A stretch of 64,000 nt of DNA from Syngnathus acus. Its lineage: Eukaryota; Chordata; Actinopteri; Syngnathiformes; Syngnathidae. Below are positions 27,228 through 46,200 of this stretch, in pieces. The stretch's first letter is position 1. Every line of letters begins with the position of its first letter. The notes beneath the pieces are model-generated. The model saw only the letters and a program-made list of their open reading frames with translations, made no database searches and was not told the DNA's origin. Location: NCBI RefSeq assembly GCF_901709675.1, contig NC_051108.1:2604001-2668000 (forward strand), in the 5' to 3' direction. The position numbers and the translations under genes were made by a program.

Positions 27228-27829
27228 GAGTTTTTACTGCATACACCTTATGTCCTCGATATGCTTTCGATCATTGTCAGAGTAATAATATTGGCAAATA
27301 TATTTTTGACAGAATCTAATCATCTACTGCTAACTCATACAAACCATCTGATTTGGTTTTTAATCCAGTATTCAAAAGTATTGACTGCTTTCTTTTCCAT
27401 CACTGTTTTTGTAAACTGGGGAAAAATACAGTAAGAAAAAAAAAGAATGACATCATTTACATGGCAACCCACCACATCATATTTTTATTTTCAAATAAAT
27501 TTCTGTTTGCTTACAAAAAATACAATGCTCCAAATCGCCCATTAAAAACAAGCTAATGCAATGTATTATAAATATAACACCCATATGCATAAAATGTTAC
27601 ATTTGGCACATACTCAGCACTTTTCTTCAGCGTAGTTGTAAAAATGGACAAATGCAAACGAGACCATCTGAGTAAAACGTGTAAATTCAAATCCACTAAC
27701 AATTACAGACACAAGAGGGGAGCTTGTGTGGGAATAATCAGGAGGTGCAACACAATGCATTCCTGCCCTGGAAGTCAGCAAAAAGCTCAGCAACACATGG
27801 CAGGCAGGGAATGTGACTTTTACATAAGT

Positions 27830-28897
27830 CTGATTTATTTATTTTTTTAAAAATGGGACAATTATTGAATGCTCTAATTCTTTCAGAATATCCATCTTAA
27901 ACAAGCACCCCTATTACCTTGTAAAAACAAAGTTACACATTTTATAGTCAACAGTGATTTGCCAAAATGATCAACTCAAGACATAGTAACCGAAAAGCAT
28001 GGCACACATTGTATTGTTTGTCCACAACAAGGAGATACATTCAATAGTCAGTACTCTTAATGCTTGGCTCCAACAATGGTTTTCTATTTAGACTCAGCCC
28101 TCCCAACACACCAGTGACGAGAAAAATATGCTTAAAATGTACCTGAATGACATAAAAAGAATGTAGCCCATTTTCATTAACAACTGCAAAAATTGCACTG
28201 GACTGCATTGTTGGTCCTGAGTCCAAAATATTACATTTCGGTGGTACAATATGGACTGAGAACATACTACACATGGTCTTGAAAGCTAGGCCATACTATT
28301 TTTTTTTTTTACCTTTTACATTCTGCAGCATTCCTGTACAGCTCTAGTAAAAATGACCAACAATTATTCATTTTCCCCAAAAGTGAAACTTTTGTTCCGT
28401 GCCCATTTCTAAAAGAACACTATTATAGTGCATCATTTGATACCAAACAAAACATTACTGGGTAGAATGCTGTGCAACTTATTAATTTAAAGACACTTGT
28501 TTAACAATAACAAGTGGACATATGTGCAAAAGATTACTGCTTCAATTTTTAACAGATACGCACTGTTGTTTTTTTGTGTGTATTTTCAATTGTTAGCAGA
28601 AAAAGTTAGTGGTCTAAATACAGACCTTTGAGGAGCTCTAATCTGTGAATCACAAGTGACTCTATTACTCTTATTTGAACGCAACCGGTGAGTAATAAGG
28701 GCAAATAAAAGGTAGTTTTTCAGCACATAAAAGCCTCGATCCTGTCCAAACCACTCCCTGCAGCATTAACAGACGATTGCGTGGCCAAGAGAACGTCTTC
28801 GGAGCCAGTAGTCTTTTTTAGGCCACGCTTTGTAAGGGCGCGGCACTGCCCGAACGGGCCTTCCGTCTAGGCGAGTCCCTGGCATGGCACCTGCCAG
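27830..28897 (-). other. Probable 3'UTR of the rhob-type gene
   Basis: About 1.07 kb of AT-rich, ORF-poor sequence follows the stop codon. On the - strand AATAAATAAA occurs near 27834-27843, a plausible cleavage signal. The sequence contains several ATTTA-like motifs, as expected for the unstable immediate-early RhoB message. Confidence 0.5.
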
Positions 28898-29491
28898 TCA
28901 CATCAAAACGCATCGTTTGAGAAAACTCGGCCTCCGGGACTTTTGTTTTTGCAAAGCTGCCCTAGCTGCGGTCTCGAACACCTCCCAGATGCCTTCTTTC
29001 GTCCTGGCCGAGCACTCCAAATAGTCGTGTGCGCCGATACGCATGGCCATAGCTCGGCCGTCGTCGGGCCTCACCGGCTCCAGCTTGAGTCGGGACAACT
29101 CGTTCTTGACGTTCTCGTCGTTGCGTAGATCCTTCTTGTTGGCCACCAGAATGATGGGCACGTTAGGGCAGAAGTGTTTTACCTCGGGTACCCACTTCTC
29201 CGGGATGTTTTCCAGCGAGTCCGGGCTGTCCACGGAGAAGCACATCAAAATGACGTCTGTGTCCGGGTAGGAAAGCGGCCGCAGCCTGTCGTAGTCCTCT
29301 TGGCCCGCGGTGTCCCACAGGGCCAGTTGGACCTGCTTGGTGTCCACCTCGATATCCGCCACGTAGGTTTCGAAAACGGTCGGTACGTACACCTCGGGGA
29401 ATTCGTCTTTGCTGAACACGATGAGTAGACACGTTTTACCGCATGCGCCGTCGCCCACCACGACAAGTTTCTTGCGGATGTCGACCGCCAT
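28898..29491 (-). CDS. rhob: RhoB-type small GTPase with an unusual CVLM tail
   Basis: Single-exon Rho GTPase of 197 aa, a membrane-anchored switch controlling actin and endosomal traffic. All core motifs are present: P-loop GDGACGKT, effector loop [17 protein letters not shown] (catalytic Gln), NKKD and ECSA. The intronless structure, position beside pum2 and apob, and RhoB-like residues (DDGRAMA, DYLECSA) support rhob. The C-terminus is odd. RhoB normally ends CINCCKVL with two palmitoylated cysteines before the CAAX box. Here it ends [12 protein letters not shown], keeping a polybasic region and one CAAX cysteine only. The final Met predicts farnesylation. The start was chosen at MAVDIRKK to match family length. 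An in-frame ATG at 29509 has a better Kozak context (gaccATGG) and would add six residues. Confidence 0.9.
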   Translation of the reverse strand: MAVDIRKKLVVVGDGACGKTCLLIVFSKDEFPEVYVPTVFETYVADIEVDTKQVQLALWDTAGQEDYDRLRPLSYPDTDVILMCFSVDSPDSLENIPEKWVPEVKHFCPNVPIILVANKKDLRNDENVKNELSRLKLEPVRPDDGRAMAMRIGAHDYLECSARTKEGIWEVFETAARAALQKQKSRRPSFLKRCVLM

Positions 29492-29593
29492 TTGCGTCTC
29501 CTTCCCCATGGTCGAAGTCCACAAAGAATCGACAGAAAAACCGGCTTCAGTGTCAACTACCTTTTGTCGTGCTCTGAGAACTGGGCGAGATCT

Positions 29594-29684
29594 CTTTATA
29601 AAGCAAAGAGAGCTTTCCTAAATATAGAAGTCCAATCGGAAATAGGGAGGGGAACTTTCCGTTTGTGAAGCAACTGGTGATTGG
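29594..29684 (-). promoter_or_regulatory. rhob-type promoter: TATA box and CCAAT boxes
   Basis: On the - strand a TTTATAAAG box spans 29595-29603, about 100 bp upstream of the start codon. Beyond it lie an inverted CCAAT (29632-29636) and a forward CCAAT (29680-29684). Between them is a kappaB-like GGGGAACTTTCC (29649-29660). Mammalian RHOB promoters are known for an inverted CCAAT box bound by NF-Y close to a TATA box, so the layout agrees with the gene call. Confidence 0.6.
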
Positions 29685-29689
29685 AGCTC

Positions 29690-32010
29690 GCTTGGGTTCC
29701 CCCCCTTCTTTCGGGGAGGGCTCGTTTGAATGATTGCGTTCAAACGTTTACTTTCATGCACTTAAAATGTGCACATTTATGTCATGTAGGCCGTCGAGTA
29801 TAACACGGATATTTGTAATGACGCAGAATTAAATCATTTTGGGTGGAAAAGCAACGGAAGTAGGGTGGGTCGTTCGTCAACGAGCTGGTTAAAAACCGCA
29901 AGGAATCGAATCACCAAAGCTTATTTCGTACTGAGTCTGCAAAAACGATAGAAACAATCAAATCTCTTAAGGCATTGCTTTGATTATTTTCACACCATTT
30001 AAAATAATTACAAGGTAATAAATGCCTGTGAAATGCTTTTATCAAAATAACCCAACGATCATGAATTATAGTACACTTTTTAAATTTTTTTTTTAACTTG
30101 AAATTAGAGACTTAGATTTCAGTACATTTATGCATACGTAACCGTGTTTGTTTTGTTGTCAAACTAGTTCGGCAGCTCTCTCCTGGGTCATTTGTCATTT
30201 TTTCCCCCCAGCAGACTTTTAGTTACAGCTGACCAAGTAATTGAGCAGTAAGACCAGCTGATTTAAAATCAAAGTAACGAAGTAGATTACACACAAAAAA
30301 AAAAAGACAGAATGCACCTCTATACCGAACAAAGCAGTTGGAATGGGAGGGGACTTTTCTTTTGACGCTGCTGTGCGCACGACGGTGCACTTCACACTGT
30401 TTACATGAAGGGGGCAGCATCACGGGCCAACTATTAGCCGAGGCTATCAAAGCCTTGCAACCCAAAAAAAAAAAAAATCAGCGCTCTCTCCAAGGAAACA
30501 AAACAATATAGAATCTGGTTTACGGCGTGCCTCAAGCCCGGAGCCTTCCTCCATACGACTACGCGTAAGTATTCTGAGCTCTTTTGTTCAGTGTCGATAA
30601 ACGGAACAAGGTGGCGCCGCGTGTGTGTTTTACACACCGACGCCGTTGTGCGAGCATTTCCCCTTTTGTTTAGCGGTTAAGGCCCCTCTGTTTGGAACTT
30701 GAAGGGGTGCCATGTTGTTTAACCGCTGAGTGTTTGCTTGCTTTTAGCTCGCGTACAACACCAACTAGGCTAGTGGCGCTAGCACAGCAACCGATGCGAA
30801 ATGTCTGCTTGTTCCGTGTTATAAAATCGACCGTACGAACCAGTAAAACATCACCCGACATCAAGCACTGCACCCAAATGCTCGTTGTAAAAATTGCAGT
30901 GCTGATTTTCTAAAGTAAACTTTGATGTTATGCACAGACAAGCCATAATAAACAGGCCAGGCGTGTCGAGCTCTACCCTGGCTATCCATGGAGCTTGCTA
31001 ATGCCAGAAAAACGAGCTAGCGTGTGCAGCTAAATTGGACCTTGGGATCAAAGTGAACCAAAACACCGGAATGATCAAACGAATAGTCCACTATTGATAC
31101 CCAGGCGTGCAATCTACCAAGTTAGCAGCGTTTAGCAGCTAGCTTGCTAGTTAGCTCGTCTGTCGAGCTAGCCTAGCGTCAGTTTGCCGCATCAACCTGT
31201 ATACGCTTTTGAAAATGTTTCAATTATGTATATCGCGTAACTAAAACTGTCACTTCGCTTGGCGATGTGTGTTGCTAAGTCGTTATTACACATTTATACA
31301 CTCCTCGCTCAGTAGTAGCGATGCAACAACGCCGCTTATATGAGCACGAGCGAAGCTAACGACGAATGCTAACAAGCGGCACTTGTTTTGTTCTTTTTCC
31401 GTTTCCTCATTAACTGTAATTTGTAATTCAGCACTCTTCAGTTTGAAATTATTGTCATCTTAATAGGCCAGCTATTGCTGCTTTGGTCATTAGACTGTCA
31501 ATTTAACAAGCTATATAACTCTTTAAGTGGAAATAGCATTGTTGGGTTAACAAAGAAAATGCTCAAGAAATTGCCATTTTGCTTACAGGACTGATTTAAT
31601 GTAGTTGATGACTCCTCTTGAAATGATACAATGTGAAAACTAAGAAACATTCGTTGTGAAATCCCTGCTTGGACAGCAAAACAAAAGTTTTGTACACACA
31701 TTTGCAGCAAAGACAATATTACAAGACCATCACTAGACGAATGGCATCAGTATCATAAATACTGAAGATGAATATGTCACAAGACCATGCTCATTTTGTA
31801 TGGATTTTCAATGACAACATAAAGCAATATGACAACAACCATCACAAGATGCTGCTGTCATTTAAAGTCCAAGGACCCGCTAGTCTGTACAAGCAACAAC
31901 AAACTGTCGGTTGTTCACCTTGAAAGTCTTAAAGGGGGAAAAAAAGACACCTTGAATGCCTTAAAGGGGGGGGGAAAAAGACCTAAATGGCGAGTCTTTG
32001 TTCTCTTTAG
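29690..32010 (+). other. rhob-pum2 intergenic region and pum2 5' untranslated region
   Basis: No coding exon was recognised. A GC-rich stretch near 30490-30564 ends in a strong donor (ctacgc|gtaagt at 30565) and is the best candidate for a non-coding first exon of pum2, spliced to the acceptor at 32010. The roughly 1.4-kb intron that follows contains many GCTAGC/TTAGC words (31120-31180) and a doubled 'ccttaaaggggg' motif near 31930-31975. The true transcription start cannot be fixed from sequence alone. Confidence 0.4.
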
Positions 32011-32023
32011 GCTTTCCCGTGGA

Positions 32024-38572
<6,549 letters not shown>

Positions 38573-40670
38573 TCAAATCCGCCATCTTGGATTCCCCCCT
38601 AAAAAGAGGCAAATGTTCTCAGCATGTTTAAATTTTTATCTCAATGATTTTTTCCCGTGGGGCAATTACCCAAAAAAAAAAAGTTAATTTCACCCTAAAA
38701 TGAATGCTGTGACAGCTAACACGTGGTGAGGTCCCAGGCTTATTTTGTTGGGTAAAGCACAAGGCCATTGTTAATTATGTAATTGATCTATTTCATATTG
38801 TACTTTTTTTTTTTTTTTACCTTGTAAATTCTTTGTAGAAAGAAAACCACATTTGCTGAAACTTAACATTCACACCAGCAAGTGACCTATCAATCGCTGA
38901 AACAGAGTGACAGAAATTCCATTTACTTTCAAAACCGACTCGTCTAAGCCCAGGAATATTTACGTATGACCCCACGTGGAGTTGATACCCCCACACAGTG
39001 TCCCCATGCCAAAGCAACTGATTTCAAACAGCATGGCACAGACCAAATGTCACAAACGCCTCTGTCCACAGGTCTGTGCTATGCGTGAGGTGCCACGGGT
39101 CTTTTGAGCGAGACCTTTTTGCTTGCTTGAAATGGGGGAACAAATCAGTGGTAGTGTTTTTAAATGGGGCCTTTTTCCTGCCTTGTCCTCCCCGGCCCCT
39201 TTTGCATCCTTTCCTCCTCCCTCGCCAGCAAGAGCGATTGAAGTTTACCTTGTCGGTCAGCTGCTCAAAGTCTTGAGTTGTTTTGGTACCCAAAGAGAGA
39301 CTGGCTGAGCCCAAAGAGGCTCCCCCACTTCCATTCGTCACATAATGTAACAGGTACTAACAAAACAAAAAAAAGGTATTAAGTTATACAGCGACGATTT
39401 AATGATGTGGTGAGAGGCATTGGCGGCATGCTGTGGTAGGTTGAACTATTATGATGATGATTTTTTTTTTTTTTTTTTTTTTGCCCCCTCTTGATCCTTA
39501 TTAGTGTCTTTAAGTAAGAAATGAACACTGCTCTGAGCTAATTTTATGTACTAAATAATCATCTCTTGCTTAAAAAGTAGTTTAGTGTAGCATCTTTTTG
39601 TGTGATTCTTAATTGTTGCTTTCCGGTCGCTGTGATGGACTTAACCCCCCCCCCCCCCCCTCTCCACCTCCTCAACTCATCCACCACCTAAGAATAGTCG
39701 AAATTGTAAAGGGGAGCTTTATCCCAGCATTGTACATGAGATGGAATTATTACTGGGGACTTGGAAGAAGGGATTTTTAAGTCAGATTTTTAAATCTCCA
39801 ACGTTTGTATTTTTCAACTCTTTTGATTGGATGCCGGTGGGGCCATCTAAACCTATACAACTGTCCTGTAATACTTGTAGTGATGGCTTCTTTGAATTGT
39901 AGAATATATGTAGTATATGTGCAGTCAGTAATTGTAAGATTATTATTATTATCCTTATTATTATTAGCCTAAGTGAGAAAAATGTCTAGTGGTGTTTGAC
40001 AGGCCTTGCAAACTTGTAGTGATGCTTTTATTCCCTCTGTACAGTTGTACATTTGTAACTGTTTATGCTGTAAATGGGATGTCTTCTACATTTTAGTGGG
40101 GAGGAAAAAGGCAAAAAGTGTGCATTTTGACGTGTGTATATTCATCACTCCTTTCGCCCCTTTGAATTTTATGTATACAGTTTTATCTGAGCAAGTGTTA
40201 TTTTAAAGAGAAAAAAATCATTTTTATGGCTTCACAATCTGGCGTGTAATTTTGTTTTTAATCTCCTATGGGAAAAGGCCAGCCTCTTATTTGTACTGGA
40301 GCTGCTGTAACATCCACTGTTGATAGGCTTTCTGATGTGTGACACTTTTCAAAGAAAACATGGATTTTAAAAACAAAAAAATCCTCAAAATCAGGCTGCC
40401 TTTTAATTGTCTGCTGACCTCACAGGATATGACAAATATTTTTGTACAGAAAAGGCTGTATTTTGGAACGGCTACTACCTTGTAAGCAAAAAACATTGTA
40501 AAATATTGTCAATTATATAAATATGAACATATGAGTTTTGTCACACTGTCAAAGTCATGTACATTTTCAGGTGGCCTTATGTACATTTCCAGCTGTTAGA
40601 TGAAGAAAACAAACTCATTTTTGGAGGCAGAATTGTGACTATGTATGATTAAACTGTTCTTCTAACATTT
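38573..40670 (+). other. pum2 3'UTR
   Basis: About 2.1 kb with no coding potential. It contains homopolymer A, T and C tracts and an ATTAAA signal at 40648-40653. Seven UGUANAU cores are present (about 38823, 39731, 40046, 40069, 40135, 40558 and 40580), three of them TGTACATT, which are relaxed versions of the Pumilio response element. Autoregulation through these sites is possible but not shown. Confidence 0.6.
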
Positions 40671-41091
40671 TACCTGCATTTTGTGGTTTTTTTTATTTAT
40701 TTATTTTACTTTTTTTAAGAAGTAGTTTAGAAATTTTCTGCGAGAAAAAACGCAATATTTCATCTCATTTGGTAACGTTTATTATACTCTGCCACTTCCG
40801 GTCGCCTAAAGATGACATCACATGGTCAGCTGAGTTAACGACCAATCACGGCTCACCAGTTTTCCACTTCTTTAGTGTTTTCTAAATTTACAAAATGCAC
40901 GTTCTCTTCCATAGGCCAAACGAGTAGTTACCAGTTAAGTGGTTGAGTTATTTTTTTAAAAATACGGCTTCATCTTAAAGATTTTGTCGTAGTCGTCTTC
41001 GCTTCGCGTGTTAGCGGAGTAACGAGGCGTCAACTGGAAAATGACGTCTGAGGCGTAGAAAATCGGAATAACTGTCTTCCACGAAGAAAAC

Positions 41092-42823
41092 ATGAAGGAC
41101 ACGCTAACGGTGTTAATTCTGCTCTCCGTATGCACAGTCGATAAAACGGTAAGCCTGAGTTCAGCTTCTCTCAGAGATGTTTTTAAACGCTTGTTTCGTT
41201 GTCGCATATTCGTTTCATTTCCGTAAACCACACAACATGCACTGACCACACAGTGCTATTAATTTAACAGAATATAAAGTGTTACATTGTTTGTGGTGTA
41301 TAGTTTTGTCGAACTGTACTACATTACACTCCTAAGTGTATTTTTTTTTTCTTGTCTACTAAAATAATACCTAGATGCGGATGTCAATCAACCGAGCGTT
41401 ATTTGAAATATATTGGATACAACGCTTGTATCTTGTTTACTGTACTGTACCACGTGGTACTTGCTTCTGCAGTTTTTAAAGAAAGTCTGTTTAAGACTCT
41501 CAACGGTTTCGAAACTCAGCTTTACCCTACAGATAATTGGGTGGAGTTTGCATAGTTTCTGCGTGCATACGTTTTCTGCGCCGTTATTCCTGTTTCAAAC
41601 CACATTCCAAAACAGTTCTTGTGCGACGTCACATCTCCAAAACAACCCAAGGGGAGCGATATTTGGTGAATTAGAGGGCCTGGTATTTGGCACCATCCCT
41701 TCCGTTGCAGTCCCAAATGTGAAGTGAAGTGAACTTTATTTTTGAACATAAGATCGACCAAACACAAAATCATTTTTTTCACATTTTCACATAATTTCAT
41801 GTTATGCCAATAAGGCACATAAATCAACATGTTCAAAAATACATGTGGAAGTGCATCATTGTGCATCAAAATGGTTTGTTGAAGGTCTTCTGGCTGTGCT
41901 CGGACATATTTAGTAAAGTCAAGATCAGCATTGATGACACCACATTATGTGTGATACATGACAATTGTTTCCTTCGTTGCATTAGTTTTGTGATGGAACT
42001 CAAGACCTCGTTGGATTAGGTAACAACCAGGACAGTGCAGATGAAGGTAATATTTGATTTTCCATTATCTAAAGTTAATTTTATGTACAGTCCACCTAGT
42101 AACATGCCTTTTCTAACATTTTTTTTTCTTTCTGTGTGACAAATTATGATGTTGGTATTGTACATTTATTTTTTGTTACCTGTAAAAAATATTCAAATTG
42201 AGATTTGCCTATTTTGGTAATTGTAAATTCCCTTTTCTCTACCAGGTGACAATACAACGGATGGAGTGTTGAAAACCGAACCCAAACAAGTATGACGCAT
42301 AACACGTTAAATCCATGTTTATTTATAACTTAACAAAAGCATTACGCTCACACCCTACCAGTTGTCTTAGTGACGAGCTTATAAATATTTTTGCACTATT
42401 TTTCATGTTGTTATGGAAGTAGCATTCCTTGTAACTTTCATTTGTTCAGTGACCAAGCTTTGTAGTACTGCATTTGGACCTGTCAAATCATCAAGCATAA
42501 TATTGAGTTTGTCTTTTAGGGTGGTTCCGATCTGACCTTGAGTCAGTTAAGAGAGCTCGCCCAAGACACAGAGTCAGCCGTTTTCATCGAACGGAAACAC
42601 AAGAGCTTCTTGGAATATGAGGAAATTTTCACAGGTACTACAAAGTGAATTTTCCATTTTTACATAGACATAATATTAAAAATGTTTTGTTTTATGCACA
42701 GCTATTGTTTCAGGGGGAGTTTTGGGTGCTGCATTTGCCACTTTGCTGGCAGGACTATTCATTTTCAAATGGCACAGCTGGGACAGTGGAAGCTACACCA
42801 CAGGCCAGGAAACACATTTTTAA
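41092..42823 (+). CDS. Small single-pass membrane protein, probable reduced syndecan-1
   Basis: Five exons (41092-41148, 41986-42046, 42246-42289, 42520-42634, 42702-42823) sum to 399 nt and encode 132 aa. A short signal peptide (MKDTLTVLILLSVCTV) is followed by an acidic ectodomain of about 70 residues with one N-glycosylation site (DNTT). A transmembrane segment with the syndecan-like AIVSGGVLG start follows, then a short tail containing DSGSY. Vertebrate syndecans read (V/I)IAGGVxG in the membrane and DEGSY in the C1/V region. The five-exon structure and position right after pum2 match human SDC1. Missing are the Ser-Gly glycosaminoglycan sites and the C-terminal EFYA PDZ ligand (it ends ETHF). 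I infer a degenerate sdc1. A glycophorin-C-like or unrelated type I protein is the alternative. Confidence 0.55.
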
Positions 42824-43286
42824 GCCAGTCTATGATTTTTCATTCATTTACAAAGCTCATCTCAACAGTTTTTTTTTTTTTTTTAAAAAGGTGTTTTTGG
42901 TTTGCTGAATTTTGTAGATATGTATATATGTGTATATTTGAGATATATATTAAAAGTATAATTTTTTTTACCTTTAGATGTGTTTCTGTATACTATATAA
43001 TTTGTTTTTAAATGTTGTTGATCAAGCTCACTTTTTCAAATTCACTTATCTGACAGGGTTGTCCAAAAAATACGTAATAGATTTAATGTACCCTAAATCC
43101 ATCCAGGTAAAAAAAAAACTTGTTTTACACACAAGGAGTTTTTGTTTTTCAGCAATCCATTCATGCATAAGATATTTATTTCTGTACAACATTTGTATCA
43201 ATTCGGGATGCATTTCAACATGCACACACATAATGCGATTATACTGTAGTTGCTTGACTGTATATTATGGGATGTTTCCATTTTTC
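42824..43286. other. Convergent 3' ends of the syndecan-like and receptor genes
   Basis: AT-rich sequence without coding potential separates two convergent genes. TTTATT at 43175-43180 reads AATAAA on the - strand and is a plausible signal for the receptor gene. AT-rich stretches near 42940-42960 could terminate the + strand gene. Confidence 0.45.
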
Positions 43287-46200
43287 TCACCCGCCCTGGT
43301 CTTGCTCAAACATATCCACAGTAACATACATAGCTAGCGATGCTGTCAGCTGCTCATGCTTGTCTGAAAGCAGAGTCTGACATTCTTTCTCAGTACTACG
43401 AGTGGGGCTTTTGACGGAACCCTGGCTCCGGTACGAGCTTAATTGACCGCTGCTTTCAGAGAGCAACGTCGTGCATTCTCTAGAAGGAGACTGAGTCGAC
43501 GTCTCTTCGGGTCCATGCGGCCTCTCGTCGTGTGCGTCAGGCTTTACGGTAAAAACAGAGCCGCTGTCTTCTTCTCGGTTGGGATCAAGGGTGGAAGTTT
43601 GCCAGGATTCTTCCATGTACACGCGTGCGCAGATGCTTTCGGATGAATAGTTGAATTGCCGGAAAAGGAACAAACCCTGGGGAAGAGCAGGCCTTTGTAA
43701 TGTTTATTTTATAGGAAAAAAAAACATAACATGCCATAATTGATCAAAACAGAGTAATAATTTTTTGTTTGTTTTTAAATGAGACTTTTTGTCACACTGC
43801 ATCATTGTGCTGCTCTTTCTCCCTTCAGTATGGCACTAATATTAGCTGTTCTTCACAGAGGATAAAACATATATTAGTGCCAATTTAATACATCATAATA
43901 CTGCAGTCTTTCTATTCAGCTAAAGTCACCTTTTGTTGGCCTCCTGATGGCCACAGCGCAACGGAACTGAGGCCTGGGTTCGGAAGGGGCTCCTGCAGGA
44001 ATTTCCTGTACCTCAAGAGAGGAAACATCTTGGTAAGTAGTCGATTCACAATCCCTACCTCATACGATATAACAAGCCTTGTTTTGAAGTTCTTATCAAG
44101 CAATAAAAAACACTTACTGTATAGCGCAGCATAACCCCGCAGATAACACAAGGACTATAATGATGGTTCCGATAACGCAAAGTTGAGTGACGAACCTCGG
44201 ATCTGTCCAAAGACAAGCACATTTGTTATCCCTACAAATAACTATTATTGCTTTATTTGGAAGTAACTCGAGTTCATTTTGACCAAATAAACAAAAAGGA
44301 TGAATGGACTAGAGGTCATGAGAAACTATTCCAAAGTTACTTACCAAATCTTTTTGTATTAAAATGCCTGACGTTGCTTTCGCTAGCCCCCGTTAGTGCT
44401 ACGGCCTTGACATACACGCTGTATTGGGAGTAAGGAATCAAATCCTTCAAAAGAATCTCCTGTTTTGTAGCATTAACTGTGACATCTGGAAACGGACGGA
44501 CACATGATTCAAAATCAATTTGTATATATTACAAGAAATGAATCGCAAGTGGCGAACTTGAACTTACTGAGGTTTGCTCCGTGGCCCGTTCCATAGGAAA
44601 CAATGTAGTGGACAATCACCCCGCTGCAAACATCCTTCCGCTGCATCTCCCAACTCACAAGGGCGCTTTTGTCACTCACCTTCACCATGATGGTGGAGAA
44701 ATTGGCGGCAGCTGTCGGGAGCATACGGTAGCTTTACAACATTGCCTCGACTTATCGAACGATAGATTCAAACCTGCGACTGTTGAGCAGATCCGCAAGG
44801 CCCGCGTGCCGAGACCCGTCTTGTCGCCAAACAGCGGCGTGACGGTGACGTTATACGGCTTATTATCCAGAAGACCTGGAAGAATGATAACCGGATCTTT
44901 CAGAATGATTCTATGGAATTGACAATGATGTCACTCTTCCTGTTAAAGCGCCCGTCGATAAAGCATTACAGACGGTGAAACATAAAACTAATGGTGGGGC
45001 AATTTTCATGGACGGAAGACGGCCAACCACATCATTAAGGTCTTTTTTTCTTCGCCTACCCGACAGTGGAGTGCTGGTGGAATTGATTTCCTTCCAGTGG
45101 TAGCGACACCCATCGTGGGTCCAGTCGATCATGTAACCCCTGACAAACTGAGAAGGAGCGTCCCAGCTGATCAAAATAACACCTTTGCGGCTTGAAGTTT
45201 GCATGTTTGCAACTTGAGGGAGGTCAGCTAAAAAAAAACACACTTGATAAATGATAGCAAATCAAACAACTAATCTTTCCAATATGTCTTTTATATCTAA
45301 TACATGTGGCTAGCGTAGGCGAGTTAATTTCATGAAAACTTACTTTCTCCAACAGCTGGAACATAAACCGAGTCCTCTGCCAGCAAGGTCCCGTTGCGAA
45401 AGACTTCAAGCTTTACTTTGTGTGCCTCTTGATTCACAAGAAGAGCACACGTTGACTTCTCACATAAAGTCTGAGGGTAAGCTACTTGCATCCCGCGTTC
45501 CTTGTTGGCAGACGCTTGGATAAAATATTTAAATGTACCTTGGCACGCTGACGGAATCTCCTGCAAAGACAAAAGATTTTTTTTTTTTATCATATCTGGT
45601 GATAACTTCATCGCATTGATTTGAAAAGTTTCTGTACCGTCCACATGGCGTCAATTTTTCTTGTGCCATTTTTGTATGATTCTCTTATTTTCCTCCACAG
45701 GCGCAGCTTGACATCGTTCTCTGCCAAGGTAAGTTGACAATTTCAACACAATCAAACGAGCCTTTTTTTATTTTTTTTTATTTTTAACTTTTAACGATGC
45801 AACTTACTATTGAGTTGGCTCAAAACAGTTTGCTCTTGGCTCCATTCGCTCCATGGAGCTTTGTCCCAAGCGCAGCGGACTGAAACTTTGTAATAAGTGC
45901 AGGACTTTACGTTTTCGATGGTCATATTTCCCTTTTCTCCGGGTTCTAAAGTTTTATTGAGCACCTCCTTGAGGAAAAAAAAAAAAATATTTTCAGCAAA
46001 AATAGAGTGATGTAATGACATCAATTTAGTTTAATCTAATAATATATTAAAATGCTTAAAAATATTCAAATCATATTAAAATAAATGGAATCTATCGGCA
46101 TGTCGATTGCGTCGCTGGTACCTGGTTATATTTAACTTGACAGTAGTGTTTATTTGAGGATGTGGATGTGTTCCACTTAGCCAGTAGATGACCATACAAG

